From NCBI GenBank assembly GCA_027600665.1, contig JADGJL010000945.1, positions 1 through 11,784 on the forward strand: a DNA stretch of 11,784 nt. The letters run 5' to 3'. Positions 1-9,849 of this stretch are shown here, piece by piece; positions within the stretch are counted from its first letter, which is position 1; each line of letters begins with the position of its first letter. The translations under genes were made by a program, and so were the position numbers. Source of the stretch: Irineochytrium annulatum (taxonomy: Eukaryota > Chytridiomycota > Chytridiomycetes > Chytridiales > Chytridiaceae). The notes under the pieces are model-generated. The model was not told the origin of the DNA, did not search any database, and saw only the letters and a program-made list of their open reading frames with translations.

Positions 1-229
1 TTTTGTGTATAAGAGTCATAATCTTTTGTTTTCTACTAATTGCCAGTCGCAGTGGAAACGCGAGATTGCCTGAAAAAATGAAAGCATTCGCCTCTGGCGA
101 TAGTTTTGCTTATGTTTGCAGTAAATCGCACCGTCTTTTTTTGCAGAAATGATCGGTCGGGATCCGCCTCACTCATCCCTCGACCGGGCATCCCCGCTAC
201 CGCGTAGTTCTCGGATGCAAGAACGGACG

Positions 230-2300
230 ATGCCCGATACGACCACGACCGACGACGCGTTACCGAATGTGGCCGACCTGGCTGGATCGACCCGAACGGG
301 CGATTCCACCAGCGCCACGACCGCGGACGGCAAGGCGAAGGGCATTACCATTCCAACGCTCGTCGTTCTCGCCTCGCTCATGGTCGTATTGTTGGCAGCG
401 ATAACGATACCGGTGAGTTGACTAACATTCGCAGGGGCGTTGATTTTTCTTACTACCCGTTTTTGCCACGCAAGCTGGCTGTTATTGTCTATGGAACGTC
501 CGGCGTCGTCACAGATACCATAACAACCCAGCTGATAACGGTGGGGCTGATCGTCGGGAGTGACGTTTTGCTTACGGCTGGTTTACCGCCCTAGGATATC
601 ATCACGCAAACGTCGGCCAGCATCGTGGTATACTTCACCTCCTACACGGATGTGAGCTATTGCTGCTTGAAGCTCAAGCTAACGCGTCGGGGTCGTTGAA
701 AGCTCATGAATGTGGCTGCGAATAACCCTGCATATGCGGATGCTCTACAGTACCAATATAGCGACTTGTCTGTTCCGATGGTTGGTTTTTGTACTTCGCT
801 GTTGTTCTGAGCTAAGAAAGCCTTTTCTGATGCTAGGTGAATGCCACGTCTGCAGTTCTGTATGCCCTGCAACAAAGCAGTGATTTTACGGGTACACGCT
901 TCACGTCAGCGATACCATTTGACATATTAACCTTTGTGTTTGTTACCTTCCTGCTCTCTCCCTTCAAGGGCTCGTGTGCTTTGCCCAGCCGAATGTGACG
1001 GCAAATGTCCAATCGGGCTTCGGCGTGATCCGTCGCCGATGCTCTTCGGTTCCGGGTCTGACGTCGACGGCAACCGATGACTGCATTTTGCGCATTTTTA
1101 TTGACCGCACCACCAGCGGAAACCTTCACGGCATCATGTTGAACGCTATGAATGGACCGATTCAGGTATAAGAATTTTCGTAATTCCGTTCGTTGCCAAC
1201 CGTTCAGTTATCGACAGGCTCGGCGGTAACTCTTGGATACAAGTACACCTCGTCGTCCTGGGAAAGCTTCCTCCAACTGAACGTCACCACCCACTTCCTG
1301 TCGAAGTTCGGGATGTTCGGTTCGTGGGCGCTGGATTACATCTTCCAATACTCGAACACACCGTCCGATAAAAGCTCCTATCGGCTTTGCACAGGTCTAC
1401 ATTGAAAGGAGATCCGCGCCTTGACAACTCACCGACTCACTTATACAGCCGCAATTCAAGAGCGCGAGCTTGACGATATGCTTCAATCCAACCTTCCCAC
1501 ACCGGACTCGATCATCTTTCTCATTGACGAAGCCGGCTTCATCGCCGCCAGCACGGCACCCGGCACGCTCGCCTGGAACGACACGCTACGCCACACTCCC
1601 CTGGACACGAACGCGTCCGCCATCACCGTCGCTGGCCGGACGCTGCTCCAACAATACGGGAGCTACGGTGCCGTACCGGCCGCGACGAACCTGCAGTTCA
1701 TCAACGTCGGTCGGCCGCAATGGCTGATGGGCACCAGCGCCTTAACGATGCCGACGACGAGCCAGACTTATCAGCTCGTGCTGCTGACGCCTAGGGTTGA
1801 TTTTTACGGTAGGTGCTCCGTGTCGGAACAGCAAACCCCTTAGGGGTATGGAAGCTTGGAGTATTTTTAGGCTAAGACATTGTAATTTCCTTGACGGTTT
1901 TACTTACAGGGGCCACCGACGCCGCCAGAGTAAAGTCTCTCGTCATCTCCTGCAGCGTGGCCGCCGTCGGTGTAGGTTTAACGATCTTGCTCGGCTACTT
2001 GGCGACCCAACCGCTAAATAAGCTCGCCATGAACATGAAGCAGGTTGCGGGATAAGGCTCCGTTTATCGTTTGATGAAGCAATAACATCTTTTTGTCACC
2101 CACAGCTCACCAGATTCGACTTCTCCGCGCTGGAGAACGGACGCCTCGCGAGCTCCAGTATTGTCGCGGAGATTCGGGACGTCGAGATTGCTTTCCGCGT
2201 CATGGTCGGCGCCTTCGCTGGGGCCGTGAGAAAGAACAAGGAGCTACATGGAGGGAGAAGCTCTATCGGAGCGCTTGAGACGTCGAATGGATTGTCGTAG
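230..2300 (+). CDS. Double-Cache-like two-TM receptor with HAMP-like segment, no output domain (10 exons)
   Basis: Exons by my splicing: 230-412, 475-540, 595-651, 703-780, 837-891, 969-1165, 1208-1394, 1449-1808, 1910-2043, 2106-2300. They give one open frame of about 503 aa, and every junction keeps phase. Residues 40-66 form a TM helix (IPTLVVLASLMVVLLAAI). About 320 residues of extracytoplasmic sequence follow and resemble fungal dCache domains, with a C-terminal half containing SIIFLIDEAGFIAAS and ending VLLTPRVDFYG. A second TM lies near 405-425, then a HAMP-like stretch (TQPLNKL, FDFSALENG) and an amphipathic helix to RKNKEL. Cache domains normally bind small extracellular ligands and signal through a kinase or cyclase; here the protein stops about 20 residues later. 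The ligand is unknown. The start could instead be the in-frame ATG at 215 or 149. The least certain junction is the donor at 781 (GTTGGT). The family call rests on overall layout and remembered motif style, not on a search. Confidence 0.72.
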
Positions 2301-3203
2301 CATTCAGGTGCTTTTTGTTCGAGGGAGTCCCAAAGCGAGGATTGGCTTACTGACTTACAAATACCTGTACAGCCATGGATGTGTCTCCTTTGCGTGTATT
2401 ATATTCAATGTGACTGCAAAGAAAATGTCCACAGTAACTTAATGGGCAGCTGTTATTTATCTCAATGTGTAGTGATTCTGCAACGGTGGATGAACCAGTG
2501 TTGCCTTGCCAATTTCGAGTTGAACTTAACTACAACTTGAACCCTCAAGGACAGATATCGCATCGCTCGAATCGCCTTCGCATCAACCGAAGTTGATCAG
2601 TTGGTTCGCGAGTGAACAAAACGCTTTCTGCTGGCACCTCGTCCCACCCGTCTGCCGTTTGTGTTCACCCACGCGGGTGCGCCGCATGCTAAGCCAGCAG
2701 GTAAGTCCGTCTTGAGCCCACGGGAGCTCGGCGAATTTGGATTGGCGTGAGGGACAACAGGCCATCGACCCAGCGAGCGACCGAGTAAGGCGCGGAGCAT
2801 CGGGAACACTCGCGTGTGGAACACCGTGGAGTAAGTTTTAACGCGACCTCATCCCCGACGGCCTCCAGCGGGCCCCCCTGCGCCGACCTCCCCGTCCCCA
2901 AGTTATTTTCTCTCTCGGTGGTCGTTCGCGGACGGGCAGCCCGCCCAAACCATTGGTATTGGTCCTGGACTCGGTTCGAGTTTGTGACCGAAATTGGCAT
3001 CTCCACCTGCAGCCTCTTCCTCGACCCAAGACCTTCCCTGCCGTCAGCGCCGGGTGCCGTCGACTTCGCAACCGGCTCCGTCACCTCGCATCGCCCGGCC
3101 GCGCCTATCGGAGGTCCACGAGATCATCAGTGGGCGCAAACCCTGCCACCATCCCCTGGCGATCTTACCCAAAGGTTACCGACCTGAACAACCGCCTTTA
3201 ACG
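2301..3203. other. Intergenic spacer between receptor and ABC transporter
   Basis: This 0.9 kb stretch has an AT-richer first half (the receptor 3' flank) and a GC-rich second half from about 2640. Open frames on both strands between 2689 and 3187 are rich in Arg, Pro and Ser, start at non-ATG codons or in awkward places, and show no domain, signal peptide or splice support. I read them as chance openings in GC-rich DNA. The region presumably holds the ABC promoter and 5' UTR, but I see no clear TATA box. Confidence 0.5.
2308..2372 (+). other. Possible 3'-UTR intron just after the receptor stop codon
   Basis: A well-formed intron of 65 nt begins 8 nt after the TAG at 2298-2300. It has a GTGCTT donor, a TTACTGACTTAC branch region and a TGTACAG acceptor. 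If spliced, the joined exon would hold about 12 further codons in the receptor frame before a TGA. So either the gene has an intron in its 3' UTR, or the TAG is a recent premature stop near the natural C-terminus. This is inferred from splice signals only. Confidence 0.3.
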
Positions 3204-6200
3204 ATGCAACACGTCCGGTCGCCAGCCCTCGTCGTCATCGCCGGCCTGCTGGCCATGGCGCTCTCACCGGCGGTCGCCCAGGGCCCCACTCTGACGGTCA
3301 CAGTGACAGAGCCCGCACCGTCGGCGACCGCCACGGCCTTGGCCGCCTGCTTCGACTGCCGGAATCAGGTATTCTTGGTCCACAGAACAGCACAGAGCCG
3401 TTGCTTATTTCAATACCAGGGCTGCCTGAACTTCGGCAGCTGCGACTCGGGCGTCTGCACCTCCTGCCCGCAGGGCTTTGGGGGCCTGGATTGCTCGACG
3501 CCCGTGTGCAACTCGACAAACGTGGCCAACGGCCTGAGGCAGCAGAGGCCGTCCGGTCAAATGTGTGGATGTGATGCCGGTTTCACGGGCTTGAACTGCA
3601 ACGGTACGGTTTGAGACGTGGAACACGCGATGAAGGATGTCTGGAGCCGGGTGGCGGCATGGTGGGAGATGCCACGGAGCGGAAAAGCCCTTATACACGC
3701 GGGGCTGACAGGGGGCCGGTTCCCGACGCGGCGGTCGGACTAGTGGGGCATATTTTCTAATTCATCGTTGTAGTCTGCCAGTCCAACAATGTCTGCACTT
3801 CGCTCCCTGGCGTCACCAACACGTCCGCTCTCGTGTGCAACACGTCGCCCGCGGTTTGGAAGGCCTCGACGACATACTGTGATATCAATGGTGGGTGTCT
3901 GCTCTGGGGTTATGCAATTCCTAACATGCTATGTGCAGAGGCTCTTTTGTCCGCGGCCTTCCCCGGCGCGTCGAAGATCAATATTTTTAGAAACCAAACG
4001 ACGGGGACGACGCTGGGAAGCTGTAAGTATTTGACTTTTCTTAAGTTGTGCAGCAACCCTCACTCATCGTTTGCATAACAGTATGGTACAACGGCGTCCA
4101 GCAGTTTATGTGCCAGATGACCAACTGTACGCAGTCGCTCGTCGACAGCAACTACCAATGGTACTGCAACGCGCTCTCGTGCCAATGCACGGGCAACTCG
4201 TATTTCTGTGGCGGTCCCCCAGGTAACACCATCAACCTGTCCTCCAACATCCAGCAGGCGAACGGGGACTTCAAGTTCACCTGCCCACAGAACTCGACCG
4301 ATTGCAAGGCGAACTGTACGTGTTTGAATCCTTTTTCGGCATTGGGTGTGGCTGACGTTTTGTGGCTATATTAGTCGGCTTCCTGGCAACCATTTTCCCC
4401 AACGGTCTCTCCCTCCCTAACTGCCAGTTCGGCGAATGCGCTCAAATCACGGACGACCCCGCGCTTCAGTCCATCAACAGCACGTCCGTGCCCTTGACCG
4501 TGGGAGCCGAGGTCGGTTTGGGCATCACGGGCCTCGTCGTGTTGCTCGTGATCGCGGGCTTCGTCTGGGCCGCTGTGCACCAGAGCGCCGCGATAAGGAG
4601 GCCGGTGCCACCGCCGAGGAAGGGAGCGACGATGGCGTTCAGGGGCGTGAGCTACACGATCGGTGGCGGGAAGAGGATCCTGACGAATGTGAACGGCGTG
4701 GCGGCGGCTGGGAAGGTGTTGGCTATCATGGGGCCGTCTGGCGCCGGAAAGTCGACGCTCCTTGATATCCTCGGCCTGAAGTCGAAGCGCGGCGAGATCG
4801 GCGGCACGGTCACCGTCGACGGCCAGGATCTCCTCTCCCGCCGCAGCCAGCTCCGATCCATGATCGGCTACGTCGACCAGGAGGATCTTTTGATGCCGAC
4901 GCTTACCGTCCGCGAGACCCTCATGTTCTCCGCCACGCTCCGCCTGCCCGAGTCCGTGCCACGGGAGGAGAAGTCCCGCCGCGTCCAGGAAGTCATGGAC
5001 ACTCTTGGCCTCACCCACGTGGCCGACGTCCGCGTGGGCGGGTTCGGGAAGCGCGGGATCTCGGGCGGGGAGAAGAGGCGTGTTACCATCGGCGTGGAAC
5101 TCGTCACTTCCCCTGCCGTGCTGCTTCTGGATGAGCCCACGTCGGGGTTGGACTCGTACAACGCGCTGAGCGTCGTCAGGGCGCTGGCGGATCTGGCACA
5201 CGTGCATGGGAAGACGGTCGTGTTCACGATCCACCAGCCCAGATCGGATGTGTACACGCTGTTTGATGAAGTGCTTGTGCTGGCGGATGGGAGCCCGATT
5301 TATAGCGGGCCGGGGGCGGGAGCGGGGACCTACTTTAGGGAGGCGGGGCAGCCGTGTCCGGAGGGGTACAATGTCGCGGATCATATGCTAGACCTCGCGG
5401 CGGCGAAGGGTATCGCTAACAACGGGCTGGTCGTGCCGGTTATTGGGGGCGGCGGGGTGTCCTCAAGTGAGCATCAGGGCGGGTTAAGGAATCGGTTATT
5501 CGGGAGGAAGGTGGAGCGGAGGGAGGTGGCGACAGAGGAGGGGGCCGTGCCGCCGGCGCTGAGGCAGCCATCGGACTCGTCGACGTCGCTGATCACCAGG
5601 GATGGCGCGCAGGCGTCGAACGCGCAGGGGCTCGCGAATAGGGCGTCTTCGAACTCGCCGAGCGAGAAGCACGCGTCGTCGTCGAATCCGTTCGAGCACC
5701 ACCGGTACGAGGTCGGGTTCCTGACGCAATTCTCTGCCCTCACGCGGCGGTCGACACGGAACCTGATCCGGACACCGAGCCTCCTCCTCGCACACATGCT
5801 CATCGCCATCGTCCTCGGCGCGTTCGTCGGCGGGCTCTACTTCCGGTCGGACTCGTCCTTGGGAGGCATTCAGAACAGGCTGGGCTCCCTCGTGTTCGTG
5901 CTCGCCCTCCTGGGTTTCTCGGGGTTGTCGGCCATCGGGTACTTTGCTGGGGAGAGGTCGCTTGTAATTCGGGAGCGTGCGAACGGGTTCTATGGAGCTT
6001 GGCCGCTGTTCTTATCGAGGATTTTGTTCGACACCATAGCGCTGAGGGTTTTGCCGGCGTTGCTGATGGGCGTCATCGTGTTCTTCATGATCGGGTTCAC
6101 TGCTGGCGGGGATCACTTCGTCAAATACATTGTGATCGTGCTGTTGTTCTCGGCGGAGATGGGACTGCTGTGCACGGCGCTGTCGATTGCGATCGCGGAT

Positions 6201-6675
6201 GTGGGGACCGCGACTCTGTTGGCGTCTATCATCATCTTGTTTATGATGCTGTTTGCTGGGTTTTTGATCAACCAAGGTAAGAATCAGCGACTACTGCTTT
6301 TAAGTCTATTGTTTATTAATCGAATTTATCATCTTCAGACAACATTCCTGCGCCATTACATTGGATTCAATATTTATCTTATTTCCGGTATGCATATGAG
6401 GCGCTGGCGGTCAACGACCTCACGGACGTGACCATTGCCGATAATGTCTCGGGCGCATCCTTCAGCGTAAGTTCCTCACTGTCGTGGCCTTCCTTTTGCT
6501 GTTGCTCACATTCCGTCCATCTCTGTTACAGATCCCAGCCTCAGTCATCCTCTCAAAGTTCGGTTTCTCGATCGGAAGCTACTTCCAGGACCTGTTTATC
6601 ACGATCGGGTTCGTCGTGAAGCTTCTTATCATCAACGGGATTCTTGTCCTGTATATGCTGAAGGAAAGGCGGTGA
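3204..6675 (+). CDS. Adp1-like ABCG transporter with EGF-like cysteine-rich ectodomain (8 exons)
   Basis: Exons: 3204-3368, 3420-3603, 3774-3890, 3939-4022, 4082-4315, 4375-6276, 6339-6466, 6532-6675; about 985 aa. Order: signal peptide (1-26, ending SPAVAQ); EGF-like module (GCLNFGSC ... CPQGFGGLDC); a Cys-rich region with many N-glycosylation sequons; TM near 308-331; an ATPase domain with Walker A GPSGAGKST (381), Q-loop Q430, signature ISGGEKRR (490), Walker B VLLLDEP (510) and H-loop HQPRS (548); a Ser-rich linker; and an ABC2-type membrane domain from about 703 with five to six helices and a GERSLVIRERANGFYGAW motif. All ATP-binding residues are present, so it should hydrolyse ATP and move a substrate. 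The order matches yeast Adp1 (1049 aa), whose substrate is unknown. One ATPase and one membrane domain make it a half-transporter, probably a dimer. The ATG at 3204 is chosen because it opens directly on the signal peptide; the frame is open upstream without an ATG. Confidence 0.93.
3369..3419 (+). other. Candidate optional 51-nt intron inside the EGF-like module
   Basis: The stretch begins GTATTC and ends with a pyrimidine-rich tract and ACCAG. It is 51 nt long (17 codons), in phase and free of stops, so it can be spliced or kept without shifting the frame. Removal brings CFDCRNQ directly to GCLNFGSC, which fits EGF-like cysteine spacing better. Retention adds 17 residues with an extra cysteine. 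Spliced looks more likely to me, but the sequence alone does not decide. Confidence 0.5.
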
Positions 6676-7014
6676 GGGGTGAATAGCATATGTCTCATGG
6701 CTGAGCCGGGGGGTTATGAGGACCCACTATTGTGCATTCTGCGCTAGCATTACTCTGTCATCATTGTTAAATCCTCCATAATGCTCCAAGGCCTGTCTGC
6801 ATTTTAACGTTATAGTCTTGTTTTCCTCTTCTTCACGATTGTAATAAACGCTAGATAGTAACGTGTACCTACTCTTTTGTGTCATCCAATCAAGCCGAGT
6901 TCCACATAAGCCCGGCATGACGTGCCACATTGGTCGATTGAGGTGCAAACTATAATCAGAGCGGCACCAACCAAGATCGACGAGATTAGACAAAACATTA
7001 CATTATTCTCAATT
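6676..7014. other. Convergent intergenic spacer
   Basis: This separates the ends of two converging genes: the ABC transporter (plus) and the F-box/ankyrin-like gene (minus). It is AT-richer than the flanking coding sequence. Apart from the AATAAA at 6843 I see no gene, repeat or RNA. I found no canonical AATAAA on the minus strand just past 7015. Confidence 0.5.
6843..6848 (+). terminator. Putative polyadenylation signal of the ABC transporter gene
   Basis: A canonical AATAAA lies about 170 nt after the TGA at 6673-6675, in a T-rich stretch of the convergent spacer before the minus-strand gene ends at 7015. A hexamer alone is weak evidence, but spacing and strand fit. Confidence 0.45.
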
Positions 7015-8812
7015 TCACACCCGGTCTTCGATCACCAGAATGCTATTTGATATTAAAAGCGCCGTTTGCGTAAACCCGCGTCTGAGGGCATCTATGGCGG
7101 CCTCCTGCGTGCCCTCAAACTCAAAATCTAACAGCATCTGAACTTGACGGAACACCCTGGCATTCTCATCCCACGGCTCTTCGTGAAGGACTCTCGTGAG
7201 CAACGACGCGTCGATGACGCTCCTGAAGTTTTTAACTAGTGCGGCCAGGATCGACTCCTTGTCACGAGCCCCTGCTTTTAGCATCGCCGCCAGCACCCTC
7301 AACACCACCTCGTCGTCCGGAAACCAGTGGCCTCCCGCCACCATCGCGATCGCGTCTGCCTCACGGGGAAGCCCAGGTCGAGGACGAGCTCACAGGCTTC
7401 CAGGACGAGCGCGGAACCGTCATAGCCGAAGCACTCGACCACAGAATCGTCCTTCACCATGTTTACCCCCATGTGGGAGCTGATTAATCGCAAAAAGTTG
7501 GTGTGACCTCGGAACACGCCGATGGCGAAGGTTCTGCTTGATACGCGGGCACCAAGATCCAATGCTCGCTTCGCGTACTCGACAACAGCATCGCCATCAA
7601 GGGTTGCGGACTTCCGTGGGGCGCCACTGCTCATGGCTAATCGTTGTAACTCCTCCGAAGCGGCGTCGCTTGCAAGGCGCTTATAGGGCGGCACGCAGCT
7701 TATAAGGCAGACGTCAAGATAGGAGTCCGCAAAAACCCCAAGGTCGATCAGCTGCTTTAGGAGGTGTGGCCGATCGATCAACTGCCAGGCCATATCGATA
7801 TTGCAGCGTGAACCGGCGTGTAAGTGGCCGACGTAGACATCAGGAGCAGCAGCGGGTCGTCTTCGATGCGGTCGGGCAGGACTTCGTGTCGATGCATCGT
7901 CATGACAAACGACCACGACTCTGGGGACGCCCCGATGTCGATCAAGAACTGTACGGTGTCGAGGTTGACGGGCCCGCCATCCTGACCCCGGCAGATCGTG
8001 GCCCAAACCCGCAGGGCCAATTCGCGCGCCAGCCGGCGCCCATTTCCATCGTCCGACGCCTCGAGCAGGAGGGTCGCGACGTCGCGCTGGCCCTTGCATG
8101 CCGCCTCGACGATCACATTGGCTCTTCGAGCAGCAGAAATCGCAAAACCCCAGTGCCGGTAGCACAGCTCGAACACGCGTCGAGGGTCCACCGCCTGACG
8201 CAGGATCCGCTCCGGGTCGATGGGATCCCGCGCGGACACGTACCCAGCATTGATCGCCACCGTGACCGCATTGCCCTCGCGGCCATCAATCAAGATCGGT
8301 ATGAGGTCCACGCGGCCTTGATGGACGAGCACGCGAAATGCCGCACCCCTGTGGTCAGTCACGACGTCCCCTGACAAGGGCTTAAGGCAGGCCGACACCC
8401 ACGCATCGTCGTCCACCACCTCGCAGACCCGAATAACGAGGCACTTGGAGCGGCTGTGGAGGCGGCTGCCGCACCGAACGGGGCCGGACTGGTGAAAGAC
8501 GGACAGGAGCCCCGGGAGGTCGGGAAAGCGGCGGAGATCGCGGACGTCCTCCAGCTGGTGATGAAGTACCTCAATGGGGTCGCCCTCTGAAGTCCGCGAG
8601 CTTATCCGAGAGGCCGCCATGACGATGAACCGATGGCGGGCCGCGCAGGTAGACCAGCTCAGCTCCCGGGGCACGCGTGACAGTGTCGACAGCCTCGCGA
8701 GGTCCGCGAGGTTCGACGAAGCTAGGAGGACGATCTGCTGCCAGAGCTCGGGGGCCAACCCGACGCCGGTCTTCGTGCTGGAGCGCGCGATGTTGGCACT
8801 GGCGTTGATCAT
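7015..8812 (-). pseudogene. F-box-like / ankyrin-repeat-like protein gene with two apparent frameshifts
   Basis: Three consecutive minus-strand frames read as one protein of about 600 aa. The first runs from the ATG at 8812 (the frame is open to an ATG at 8908) to about 7785, the second to about 7373, the third to the TGA at 7015. An F-box-like start (LAPELWQQIVLLASSNLADL, then ARLSTLSRVPREL) begins about 18 residues in. Degenerate ankyrin-like helices follow: VEAACKGQRDVATLLLEA, LDTVQFLIDIGAS, RPHLLKQLIDLGV, VEYAKRALDLGA, GHTNFLRLISSHMG. F-box proteins usually recruit substrates to SCF ubiquitin ligases; ankyrin repeats bind proteins. Both frame changes fit loss of one base: near 7785, where the first frame runs SIWPG into a stop while the next continues LIDRPHLL, and near 7373, between LVLDLG and PREADAIAMVAGG. 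Very short introns (32 nt and 38 nt) could also join them but would delete good coding sequence. It is a decaying gene or carries sequence errors. Confidence 0.6.
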
Positions 8813-9849
8813 CACTCCAGAATTGACGACCTTTGTGTGGAAGTTGGAAGATTGGTAACATTTGAAGATGCGACGCCAACGCAGGCTATGAGAGCGAAAG
8901 CCGAGCAACCACCCCTCAAGAATAGATCGTTCGTGTAATGGGAGGACTATGTTCAGCTCATATGGTCGTTGACGATCTGGGCAACATGAGATGGACGACT
9001 TCCAAAAATGAGGTTTTTTTCACTTGCAATTCCAATCGCCGCGCCTACGGCAACGCAGTCATCGTTGGCGAAGCGAAAGAAGTAATTTGGAGCGACGGAA
9101 GACGATGGTAAAAGTGGCCTCACAGTCACGACTACAGCGCGCTGTCGATTAAAGGTGCCGAGTGGAGGAGCTGCTATTGTGGCGATCGAAGGCTAATACC
9201 ATGCCAGCATTCGCCCCTATGCGGGCAGGGCGTGCAACGATCCAAACGCCACGCGAGTGGCAACGCGCCGACCATGAACCCGTCCTGCCCATGGGCGGCG
9301 CGGCCAGTCGTAACCACGGAATCCGCATGCCAGCATATGAACATTGAGCATCGCTAGAGCCGTGTCCGAAGGAGCAGGCCTCGCGACATCGCTAGTGCTT
9401 GGGAGCCTCCGGCCGGAGCCAACCGTTTCCTTTCCAGGAATCGTCGCGTGGTGCGCCCGGTCGTAGATCTGCCGGCCCACCTCCTACAAGCCCCCCGGCC
9501 ACCTCCGAGACGGCCGTGTGTCTGAGGGCTCCGTCGTCGGCCGGGCTCTGGGTGTGAGGTTGTGGCCAGCCCGAAACCCGGCCGAAGGCAGACTTCGTTG
9601 ATTTTGCATGCGGATGGATTCGCCGAGGCTCTAAAACTGAACTAAGCTTTATAGACAAGTACGTAATCAGGACTGATTGGGAAGCTACTGCTATGCTTCC
9701 TACGTTTGCTTCTATTTTCTAATTCCTTCCGGAGATGACTCCTGGCCATCAGCACGCCGGCTCGAAGAGGCCCCTTCCCCCGATCACGTTAAAAGGACGT
9801 GAGCCCTGCCTCTCCCAGGGTCCATCCTCATCCTCACCTCTACCCTCAA
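8813..9849. other. Intergenic spacer with no supported gene
   Basis: About 1 kb between the divergent F-box/ankyrin-like gene (minus) and the FG-GAP gene (plus). The short open frames here have no domain, signal peptide or splice support. The last 40 nt before the ATG at 9850 are pyrimidine-rich (repeated TCATCCTCACC-like units), as in many fungal 5' leaders. A small imperfect inverted repeat (CACGTTAAAAGGACGTG) lies at about 9785-9801. Promoters of both genes presumably lie here; I see no clear TATA box. Confidence 0.45.

Noticed and set aside
413..434. A 22-nt intron (GTGAGT...TTCGCAG)
   Set aside because: It is too short and leads into a TGA. The acceptor at 474 gives a 62-nt intron, the right phase and a continuous TM helix.
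435..1420. Receptor gene as a pseudogene with in-frame stops at 592, 697 and 1403 and frameshifts near 1078 and 1400
   Set aside because: Each stop falls inside, or forms the acceptor of, a plausible GT...AG intron of 42 to 77 nt. The frame through 974-1165 is open, and the phases match after splicing.
2689..3084. 131-codon minus-strand open frame in the spacer
   Set aside because: It has biased Arg/Gly/Pro content, no domain or splice support, and overlaps other equally open frames.
4371..5384. 337-codon minus-strand open frame
   Set aside because: It lies opposite the ABC ATPase domain, is rich in Arg/His/Pro and has no domain; it is a GC-driven shadow of the real gene.
7356..7393. 38-nt intron with GTGAGC donor in the F-box/ankyrin-like gene
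   Set aside because: It would restore the frame but remove the good helix CELVLDLG and is shorter than any supported intron here. It is kept only as an alternative to a one-base deletion.
7766..8374. 202-codon plus-strand open frame
   Set aside because: It lies opposite the F-box/ankyrin-like gene, whose minus frame shows family-like helices; the plus translation shows none.
9162..9658. Short open frames on both strands between the ankyrin-like and FG-GAP genes
   Set aside because: They are 61 to 88 codons, overlap on both strands, and have no motif, signal peptide or matching splice partners.
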